From assembly GCA_010909165.1 (NCBI GenBank), contig VJWM01000063.1, positions 620,001 through 684,000 of the forward strand: DNA of 64,000 bases, written 5' to 3'. The notes under the pieces were generated by a model. That model was not told where the DNA came from. It did not search any database and was given only the letters and a program-made list of their open reading frames with translations. This stretch comes from Anthoceros angustus. Taxonomy: Eukaryota; Streptophyta; Anthocerotopsida; Anthocerotales; Anthocerotaceae. Made by a program: the position numbers and the translations under genes. Positions 55,466-64,000 of this stretch are shown here, piece by piece (positions within the stretch are counted from its first letter, which is position 1; each line of letters starts with the position of its first letter).

Positions 55466-56454
55466 GTGACAATTTTGTTGAGGGTGGTGGTGGGCGGCGC
55501 ACTGTGGGAGATTGCTTCCCACCGATTGTTGTGGAGAAGGTGGACAATAGGGCTTTGTTGCAAGCCATTATTCACAAGAGAGGAAAAGAATGGGTGCATA
55601 ACATCATGGACGAACCGGATGAAGTTGGAGAAGATGAAGGCGGGGAGATCCGGCGTCACGGGGCCTCGGGCCCGGAGCATGCATGGAAATGGTGAAAATG
55701 GTGAGGCATTTAACAAGCGGTGGAGATCGGGGTTGGAAAAGTGGAAGGACGTTTGAACAGTGGGCAGCTTGTGTGGAAGTGGAGGGGCGCCTTCCCGGAC
55801 ACTGCAGAAGAGAATAATCAGGAAAAATTCTCCTGCGTCGAACATTGCGGGCCATGGACGCGAAGGCAGCGTGGTGGAAGAGAGGAGAACAAAGGCGTGC
55901 TAGACAGACTTGAAGCCCCGACGGGCGACAAATCATGGCAAGAAAAGCATTAGTTGGGCTAGAGTTGAATTGCGCCAACATGGCAATTTCCTCCCGTCAA
56001 AGCATCTATCGCGCCAAAGTGAAAGGGGAAGTCGGGGATGGGGCCCAACCTGGGGAAAGGAGGCAAGCAAGGCTGGATGGAGAGGTTCAAACAGAAACAC
56101 ACCGGCCAGCGGAGGAGTGAGTATGGCGATTACACCAGATTAGCGAATGCAAGAGTATTGGGATCACGAAGGCGAGGCCAAGATATGGCAAATGTTATCA
56201 CGGATGCAAGGGCAAGGAGGATGAGTGGCACAAGCAGGCATGGAATAGACTCAGTTCCGGATGAGCTGGATATGAGATCCATCCGCCGGACAACAGCGAA
56301 TATGGTACAACTCCAACAGGGTGTTGGCGGTGATGACGATGTCGAAGGGGATCGCGGGCCTGCAAAAGAGGAATCCATCTTCTCGCGGCCGTCCTTCAGA
56401 GGGGCCATCCAAGTTCGGCCCCTTGAGACTTGGTCGATTGCATGTGCCCTCTAG
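55466..56454 (+). pseudogene. Unidentified coding-like region inside CACTA, unit 3
   Basis: Same conserved segments as at 34261-35244, in frames 55252-55695, 55466-55756, 55935-56120 and 56038-56454. The NIMDEPDEVGEDEGGEIRR stretch is open in phase with the preceding part. Frame breaks fall at other places than in unit 2. Confidence 0.35.
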
Positions 56455-56950
56455 TGCCGCCGCATTCAGGTGCAGTCGGAAAAAAGCTATCATGCAAGAC
56501 TAAAGAAGCAAAACCAATTGAGCCACGGTGAAAACACGATCACTGCGGACGCCACGACTCGAGCATTGAAGAAAAGCTAGCGGATTGCGGTATCAGAGTA
56601 TACCGCCACGTGTACAGTGGAATTGGAATCTGCGTATACACCACGTGAGGGGGTATCACCAAAACTTACAGTAATACAATTATTTTGGCAATATACAATT
56701 TATGGGTTCAGAACCCAAAATACAAAAGACCCAGACGACGGTTGGTGCAGAGTGTCCCATGGAAGGTATCCAATCGTACATATGCACCGGCACATGTTTG
56801 CAATCATGCCGACGGTCGATTCGCGGGAGGAGGGGCGCCGTGGCGGCGAAACGGGTGCCATGTGCATCCATGATACTGTACCATGGATGTGACCGCGACG
56901 CCAGGCCTTGAGATTGGGCCGTCGGCAAAATCAGGGCATGCAGGCATGCA

Positions 56951-56982
56951 AATTGGTGGTCAAGTATACTTGACCACCAATT
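56951..56982. repeat. Perfect 32-bp palindrome inside CACTA, unit 3
   Basis: Left arm AATTGGTGGTCAAGTA is followed directly by its exact reverse complement. It lies about 245 bp from the right end of the element, in the subterminal zone where CACTA transposases commonly bind repeated motifs. Confidence 0.85.
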
Positions 56983-57838
56983 TTGCTCTGCCTCGAAGGG
57001 GCTCAGCCTCCTCTGAACCACACGGGTATTATACCAACCACATAAACCGACCCTCCAAACTCAACATATGATTCCATTCGGTGAAAGGGTTCGCTTTATG
57101 TTCGACTTCGCCGGACCCACATGACTAACCACTGTAACATGATCCATAAATGGCCCCCATGTATACAAAAATAGGGCCAAATTGTAACATAAAAAAGCGT
57201 AACCACGCCCCATTTTTCTAGTAGTGGGCGCGGCCGAGGAGGGTCATTTCTCTGCGACTCGAGACAATTTCATGATCTCTTGCGCCCGCAACCCTGGCGC
57301 TATCTCTCCACGCTTAGGCACCTTCGCCAGCTCACCTTTGGGGTTGGAGCAGCGGTGAGCAGGCGAAGAGGGCGCATCGTGCCGGGCCGATCTCGGACAA
57401 TCGTCTGCGGAGTGGGAAAAGGCGATGGGACCCAAGAAGGTCGCTGGCGGTATGGCGCCATGGAACTGGTAGTAGCGGTATCTGGCGCTATCCCGACTTT
57501 GGGTACTGGAGGAGGCGGGAGGATTGGTGAAGAGTGGCACCTAGACGTGTTCCCGGTGCATACATTTGACGATGTCACCTAGTAGGAGTTCGCCGGAAGA
57601 TGTTGACGGCCAAGGAGGTTCGATCAAGAACCTCAGGAGGATCAGGTGGACCTTGGAGGTCTGAGGCGGCTTCACAGAGCCCAGCGGAGGAGATTGGGGC
57701 GTAGTCCCGGAACCCCTCAAGGCGAGGGAAAGATAGGCGGCGGGCGGCGATCTTGAAAGGCAGCCAACCAGCGGTGGTTGATGTCGGACTGCTTGGACGG
57801 AGGTGAGGCGGTGGCCGGATCATTGTCCAGAACTTGCT

Positions 57839-57861
57839 CACCAAGGTGGATCACCTTGGTG
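57839..57861. repeat. Conserved LTR hairpin, solo LTR of unit 3
   Basis: Same perfect 10-bp arms and 3-bp loop as at 36823, within otherwise indel-rich surroundings. Confidence 0.8.
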
Positions 57862-60509
57862 ATAATGTTCTGCATGCGCTGCGGTGGGCAAGAGGCGGGG
57901 GAAGGATCATCTTTGCGAGTTGACCCAGGGAGGCCTGGTGAGAAGCCACCGTCGGGACTATCCCCATACGATCCATGTGTGGGGACATTACGACCTCTGA
58001 AGGATGGGGAAGAAGGCGGGCGCTCGGGAAGGGTTGGCGGCCCTACAGGCGGGCGGGCAAGGCGCGGTGAGGCCCGACCCCTAGGGCCAAGCAGGTCGGG
58101 AGGAGGGCGGCAGGAGGATCGGACTCCTGCAGCGGACCCCTCACCACCTAGGGAAGTGTGGGAATCCCTTCCCTCCTCTTGTGCCCGGGCGGCCGGTCAC
58201 GGAGGAGCGGCCCGGCTCAAGCGGACCACCGGACAGCGGCGGCCGATGGGCAGCGAACTCGCGGGCACGAAAGGCGGAAGATGGTGCCACCCATGTATGA
58301 CACCTCGGACGGTGCGCATGCCTTGCCCTTGCTTGCAAGAGGCGGTGAGGTGAGAAGGCGAGAAAGGGCGCCGCTCAAGGAGGCGAGGTCCGCAGCAACC
58401 CACGGGCAGTCACATGCCCGGCCGGGAGGCAAGGGGTCGGCTCGAACCCCCTCACCTCAGGCCCAGGGGAAGAGGCGAATAAGGAATTGACCAAGAGGGC
58501 CAAGGAGGTGAGGCTCGGGACCTCGGCACTCAAGACCTAAGGGACTGATTAGGTCCGGAGAGCCCGGACTCGCTCGGGCTGCGTATGGAGGTCCTTGGCG
58601 GACCGTGAGATGCGCTCCCTAGCGGACTTTTGGGGGCCTCACCGGTGGCGGCCGTGGAAGAGACACGGCGGGTCACAGCTATCATGGGCGGTATGCTCTG
58701 GGGTCTCTGGGACTGAGAAGACCCGAGGTGGAAGCCACAAGGAGGCGCATGGTGCTCCTCCGAGGAGCAATTGGAGGCGGCCGGAGGCGAGGAGGAAGGC
58801 GGAAGCTCTCGGCATCGAAGAAAGCGGGAGGCCGAAGAAATCTGGTCCATTCGGCGGGCGGACTAAATTCATTTGGGTGGGTGAGCGTGAGCCGAGGCCC
58901 AAGCGGTGAGACCTCTGCGGGCGGAGGGTAGCGCGAGAGGCGGAGGAGGCGCAGCGAGGCTCGCGACTGGTGGCGGCCGGTGGACCCGGCCTGGTGGCAG
59001 TGTGGCGAGGGAGGCGGAAGCATTGCTAAGGCGCGATCACTATCGGCGTGATCAGCCGGTGGAGGAGGCGGCGGGGATAGTGCAGCTAACGAAGGCGGAG
59101 GCGGCGGGCGGGCAGTGCGGGCCAGCCATGCGAGAAGGAAGCGACAAGGAGATGGAGGATCTCCGGGACTCGATTCTGAGGTGGAGCAATGGCGGGGAGA
59201 TGGAAGACCGCAAGAGAGACCACAGGCTGCGGCTCAAGTTACCATTGAGCGGCTGCGGGCGTGATCACGGATCACGAGCGAGAGATAAGCGGCTCCGGCT
59301 ACATTGGACGGAGGAGGTAAGGCGATGGAACAAGGAGGCGGGGCGTCGCCGAAATGGAGAAGGACACAGACGAAACCGCAATCAGGCGAGTTGCGACCGT
59401 CTGCAGAGGAGAGGAGATGGCGGAGCTAAAGGAGAGGCGGGAAAGCGGGCCTTGAGAAAGAAACTGCTGGTCCGATTAAGGAAGGCGGAAGGGGCTGCGT
59501 TATGGCGGTGGCGCGGAGCGGAAGCAGCTGGGCGGTGAACAGCGGCGGTTGCGGGGAGGTGACTGGCGTCCCTGTGGCCTCAGATTGGCCCGGCTCGGTG
59601 TCACTGGCGGGGAGATGGTCCGGCAAGCGGACGACGCTCGGCTCCGGAGCACCAATGGCGAAGGAGTATCGGGTGCTCGGGCACATGTGGAAGAGCAATC
59701 CGACAAATTGACTGGATTTTGCCTATTACCAGCGAGCTCCTTAAGGCATTGGAAGCCTCTCGGCCTTCTAAGCAGACGGACCCGGAAGGCTCGAGAAGGG
59801 ATGAAGGACATGGGGACGGCCACAGGGACCCTAGTGGCCTGTTTGGAGGCAGCGTGAGGAGAAGAGCCTCGGGAGGAGGCGGGGCCAGCCAATACAACGG
59901 ACCTCGGGGTAAGTCCACCTTTGTCGGGAGGATAGAGATGGGGGCCACAGAAAGGCGCGGAAGAGAAAATCAACCCGACCCAAGACAAGGGTGGGGTGGG
60001 TGAGATGAGGGCCTAGGTGGTCCCATGAGATAAGGGGTCCGGAGCTTGGGGACGGACCCGTGTAAGTTCGGACCACGAGGTCGAACCCGAAGATGAGACC
60101 GGACCGGACGGACTCGGGAAATAAGCGAGACTCGAGTTCGAGACTCGGGAGTCGAGGCCGGACCAGTCGGACTCGAGCAAGGAGGAGTCCCCTCAGGCTT
60201 CTGTTGAGGTCGGTCGGTGGCCCTACCGGGAGGACCCACTCGGGGCAGAAGGCGTTGTAGTGGCGGTCGTCGGACCGCCGCCGTAACAGCGGGATTCGGG
60301 AAGAGGAAGGGGCCCGCCTCGCGGATCATCCGATTGGGTGCGCCGCTATCGAGACGGAGATTGGACCACCTGTCTGAGGCGGAACCGGGACCTTCCAGCC
60401 CACAGCGAAGGAGATAGGAGGAAGGAATAGGATGGTAGGCGGCCGATTAGGGCGTCTTGGTAGCCACCGGCTCGAATAGGGTGTAATAAAGGCGCCGACT
60501 TGGGCGTAG

Positions 60510-60517
60510 TATAAGAG
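60510..60517 (+). promoter_or_regulatory. TATA-like box in solo LTR, unit 3
   Basis: Same TATAAGAG context as at 39536, inside the nearly identical block. Confidence 0.45.
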
Positions 60518-61735
60518 GGCTCTAATAAATCATCTTCTCTTGGTGTTGATGCGTTTTCTTGCGGACCTTGTGTGTCTTCATGCTAACGTGAGTCACGAGT
60601 CAGCGAGCACGGCAGCTCGGGAGGCGATCAAGGTCACAGTGGCGGACCCTAGCGTGTGGTGGTGTGCGGGAAGAGCGGCGGGACCGTGTTCGTCAGGCGG
60701 CGGCCGTGTCGGGTGGGCCGGGCGTGTGAGCCGGAGGAACTCGGGAGGCGTCTGAGCCGGAGAGGCCCGGAGCAACGGAGGAGGTCGGTTGTGTAGCCAC
60801 TTGCGTTCTTTTCCAAGGTTGATGGCGTAGTGAGAGTGATGAGAGGAGGACTAAAAAGGCAGTGGCGTGCGTGAGCGATCTGACGCCAAGCGGGTCCTTA
60901 AAGCGTTTGGCCACACGGGCTGTTCGGTGAGCGTTATGAGTAGTTAGGCGCCAAAGCAGCGATTGCGTGTGTTAAAGTTGAGCGGTCGCAGTAAGGTGAG
61001 AATCGATTGGCAAAGCAACGGAGCTTATCATTCTCTTGGAACCGGACTCCTTACTACATCGACCCGGATTGTGGCGCGCCGGGCCGGTCAGTAGTCGCGC
61101 CACAGATGGCTCACAGGCGGGGCTGTGGCCCGGGAGGCGGGGTGGTCGCGAGCTCAAGGAGAACTTCCTCCGGACCTGTGGATCGGGGCCAGAGCCTAAA
61201 GGAGTTTGAACCGGACGGGAGGCGGGAAGAAGAGATGGCGCCTCGGGGTGTGGGAGATTCCCACTACGCAGCTGGCCCAACATGGACCATTGGAAGGTTA
61301 GAGCGGTGGCCTTGTGCAAGAGTTGAGATTGAGCTTCATGGAGAAGAAATGGTGTTACGTCAGTCCGCATTGGTGAGAGTGTGCACATTGGAAGGCCAAG
61401 TCGCAGGAGGGTGACATAAGGAGGCCGCAAAATTGGGACCTAGAACTCTTCCAAGTGTATGGGCGGGAGGTCGAAGACGGAGTCCGATTGACCCCAGGAG
61501 GAAGTAGACCTTAAAAGCAGTGACAAGAATCATGAAGCACAGGAGATGCGGGCTAACAATGGATGGGTGACTCGCGTCTGTGCAACTCGTGGGCCAATTG
61601 ATTTTGTGCTTCCCGACAAGAAGTGGATCACATAGCGGACCACTTCCAATCTTCCTACATGAAATAGTAAAGAAGGGCCGGATAGATTAGGCGGGATAAT
61701 TTTGAGAGGGCGTGTGAAGGGGGCTTGATACGTTT

Positions 61736-62857
61736 GAAAGGGGTTTCTCACGAAACCCTTTTAGCCACCTGACTTGGCGGACCCTTTTGCACTTGAAAAA
61801 TCCGCTATAATCGGGCTTTTGATATTTCTCTGCGGACATGTTACCGCAACCTTTTGAATAATTGTTTTGATACATGTTATTTGAGATTGTAGATTGCAAG
61901 TATGTGGCAAAACCTAAAGTCCCATTCTCGTTCGGCTTTTTTCAAATGGACACAAAATTCGCGCAAACTTATCGGCACTTACATCTAAGCAGTCTCCAAC
62001 ATCGGCAATCATTGCGGTGTTGGAGCAATACAAACATTTAAAGTTTTAGGGCTTGCAGTAATTACAGTGCGCAAACTTGTTTGCTACTCATTCATACTAG
62101 TCAATCCTATGACTATACTCTCGCTCAGAATTTTACAGACTTTGTTCCTTAGACATTGGGACAATAATATCTTCTTTTTGATGCTCTTGATCCACGTCTA
62201 GAGAATGAGAGTGGCATAGTGCGCACTTGAAATTTGGCCCACCAAGCGTCTCAAGATTCAAAAGATGCAAAGGTTCACTACTAGTTCAAAGTTTTAACCA
62301 CTAGAAAAAAGATGAGGGTTAAGTAAAGATAAGAACATATCCACATTAGGAGCTGCACAAAAAGGTTGAAAACGTCGAAGGAACCCTTTAAAACAACAAA
62401 ATATCAAAAAATACAATGAAAAATTGTCAAAATTTTAGAGCAGGCTTGGCCTTGCTCTAAAAACAATTTTAGAGCACATCGGGAGTTCCGCACATCCTCA
62501 AAAGCCAAAGGACATGCTTCCCATTAGGATCATTTTCGCGTTCTTTTTGCATGCATGCACAAGTTTGCACATAAGCGTTGTTTAATGACTTATGCGCGCC
62601 TAAACTGGTATACAAAACATACAAAACCACCACACGAAACTACGGACATGGAAATTATGGAACAATGAGGTCAACTTCATCACACCGACTAAATCGCCAT
62701 GAACTGGAGTATAAGACGCAGCCGGTGTTGACTCTGACGAGTGGTGGGCGAATGCGAAACCGATGGATGAACACCTCGAAACCAACAAAAACCAAACCAA
62801 CCCGGTTCCAAATAGGGTTGGGATTTTTCCAAAACCCTTTTGTGAGAAACCCCTTTC
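61736..62857. mobile_element. Putative small DNA element with terminal inverted repeats, unit 3
   Basis: Both ends carry GAAAGGGGTTTCTCAC in inverted orientation. It is almost identical to the unit 2 copy except for patches near 61925-62060 and 62130-62235. The hairpin arms are at 62433-62442 and 62453-62462. Confidence 0.4.
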
Positions 62858-62973
62858 TAAGCAGGTATTTGTTATTTGCTCTCCTCGCTCGCTCCTCTCT
62901 AATCTCGCCTTCGATTCATGTATTGCGTATTCCAAGTGCCACCGAAGTTGGATCGTGTATACGCCCTCCATAG

Positions 62974-64000
62974 TTGGAAGCCGGTGGGGAGCTCAAGGTA
63001 GAAGAAGAGTCCAAGGAAGATTGGAAAGGACTCCGAGTTGGGAATTTGCGGCACGAAGATTCGGATGAAGGAGGCGTTGCAAGGAGCAAGAGGAAGGCGG
63101 TGCGGGCGATGAGGGTGACAAAAAGGAGGCAGCATAACCACACCGGATCACGGTGGTCGGAACGCAGGGAGAAGGAGGAAGGCAAGCGGGTTATCCTCTC
63201 GGTGTGGAGGGCAGTCACTTGGTGAGTTTTTATGAATGAGGAGGCGTTGCACGCACAGAAGGAAGAGTTAACTCGTGACGGGGTTCTCACCGGAAGGACA
63301 CTTTTGAGGGATACTCCTTTGGCTGTCCGGTGGGGTGGAGGCAAGTGACACACCAGTACGGGCACGAGTGGAAGGGGATGGCCCGGAGCAGCCTAATTTG
63401 GCGACTGCAGGGTCGAACTCCGAATGACTCAAACCCGTTGGATCTTCTCGACTGTCATGGCTCTCACAGCTTAGTATGCAAGTGCAGAGAAGTTGCTCAA
63501 GGAAAAGTTGGAGGTGGAGCTAGAAAAAGCAATGGGACCCTTGAGGCGGAGTGTGAAAAGTCACTAAGCAAGACAGAGGAACTAGGATTATGTCCACTAG
63601 GCCACAGTGACCCACGTAAAGGGGCGCAGCCTCATTGAGCTCAGATGAAATTGAGTCCGGGAGCAGTGGACGCCACCGGAGAAGTTCAAGAAGCTAGGAG
63701 AGGTATAAATGGGAGAGAGATGAGGCTAGGCCATGGTCAGAGAGATGGGCAAGCCGAAGAAGGAAACATCAACCACGCGGTGGTGAAAACCACCGTTGAA
63801 AGCATGCGGTGGCTAAAACGGCCACCGCTCGCGGAAGAGACTCAAGGTGGGAAGCCACCATCGAGGGCTATGAGAGGGGATCTGACTCCCAGTTCGAGGC
63901 GGCAGTCGAGGATTGTCCACGGGCGGAGAGGACCTCTTTAGCGAAAAGGCGTATTGTCACAAGCGTCTGGATGAGGATGCTCATGTCCCGACTTCCGCAT
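62974..64000 (+). pseudogene. Coiled-coil frame of unknown element, unit 3 (cut by window end)
   Basis: Nearly identical to unit 2 from its start to about 63715 (MEAGGELKVEEESKEDW, then CEKSLSKTEELG), then more divergent. It runs off the window end at sequence matching 21650. Confidence 0.45.

Larger units (their letters stand above)
53738..57226. mobile_element. CACTA-type DNA transposon, unit 3 (non-autonomous)
   Basis: Begins CACTACTAGAACTTGCATG and ends CATTTTTCTAGTAGTG. It is flanked on both sides by GGC (53735-53737 and 57227-57229), the 3-bp target duplication expected of the superfamily. It is about 3.49 kb and collinear with 32542-36174. The plus frames at 55252-55695 and 56038-56454 hold the conserved VEKVDNRALLQAIIHKRGK and VITDARARRMSG segments. 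No transposase domain is recognised. Confidence 0.85.
53256..61104 (+). mobile_element. Solo LTR of the gypsy family, split by CACTA, unit 3
   Basis: Starts TGTGGGTG at 53256 and ends CGCGCCACA at 61104, with the CACTA element at 53738-57226 removed. Same insertion site and same CACTA position as in unit 2, so both were inherited by duplication. Sense frames at 57778-58353 and 58906-59538 are open. Inner frames include RWITLVI and the helical HVEEQSDKL/AHVEEAIRQI-type segment. Confidence 0.8.
60406..63715. repeat. Near-identical block, copy in unit 3
   Basis: Partner of 39430-42740. It spans the LTR end, the GC-rich segment, the small inverted-repeat element and the start of the coiled-coil frame, so its edges do not coincide with any element boundary. 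Confidence 0.8.
48697..64000. repeat. Tandem unit 3 (truncated by window end)
   Basis: This third copy parallels unit 2 module by module, including the solo LTR split by a CACTA element at the same relative site. It is cut by the window edge inside the coiled-coil/LTR-B region. Its last bases match those near 21650 and 43065. Confidence 0.85.

Noticed and set aside
1-64000. CRISPR array, bacterial operon, defence system or phage
   Set aside because: No regularly spaced short repeats with unique spacers and no prokaryotic gene organisation; all repeats fit eukaryotic mobile elements and unit duplication.

Overview
The window looks like repeat-dense nuclear DNA from a plant, meaning a land plant or another streptophyte. 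The evidence is Ty3/gypsy and Ty1/copia polyprotein remnants, CACTA-type termini, a fragment of a VIN3-like VEL domain and a MAPK-like kinase relic. No rRNA, tRNA, CRISPR array, bacterial operon or intact host gene was seen. Nearly every coding trace is broken by frameshifts or stops, so most calls are pseudogenes or mobile-element parts. The species cannot be named from this sequence.

The main organisation is a tandem array of one large unit. Unit 1 covers 1-83 plus 14106-27502, unit 2 covers 27503-48696, and unit 3 starts at 48697 and runs off the right end. The basic unit is about 13.4 kb, as in unit 1 once its insertion is removed. Units 2 and 3 carry an extra block of about 8 kb and have a period of about 21 kb. 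In order, each unit holds: an unrecognised minus-strand coding-like region; an AT-rich island with a MAPK-like kinase pseudogene; a minus-strand gypsy integrase tail; a GC-rich segment; a small element of about 1.1 kb with terminal inverted repeats; a plus-strand coiled-coil frame; a degenerate LTR end (called LTR-B here); a 5'-truncated minus-strand copia fragment; a plus-strand VEL-domain fragment; and unrecognised sequence leading back to the unit start.

Three nested insertions sit in the array. (1) Unit 1 is split by a complete minus-strand Ty3/gypsy element at 84-14105. It has two LTRs of about 4.3 kb, a primer-binding site, a polypurine tract, and decayed gag, protease, RT, RNase H and integrase. 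Units 2 and 3 keep the uninterrupted target site. (2) Units 2 and 3 carry a solo LTR of the same family in plus orientation (32049-40129 and 53256-61104). Unit 1 lacks it and so shows the empty site. (3) Each solo LTR is split by a CACTA-type element of about 3.5-3.6 kb (32542-36174 and 53738-57226). In unit 3 this element is flanked by the 3-bp duplication GGC. The simplest order is solo-LTR formation, then CACTA insertion into it, then duplication of the enlarged unit. The full-length element entered unit 1 independently.

Copies differ by very many 1-6 bp indels and by C-to-T or G-to-A changes. However, 39430-42740 and 60406-63715 are almost identical. Either recent gene conversion or duplication, or uneven sequence polishing, could explain this. 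Coordinates of decayed domains are approximate for the same reason.
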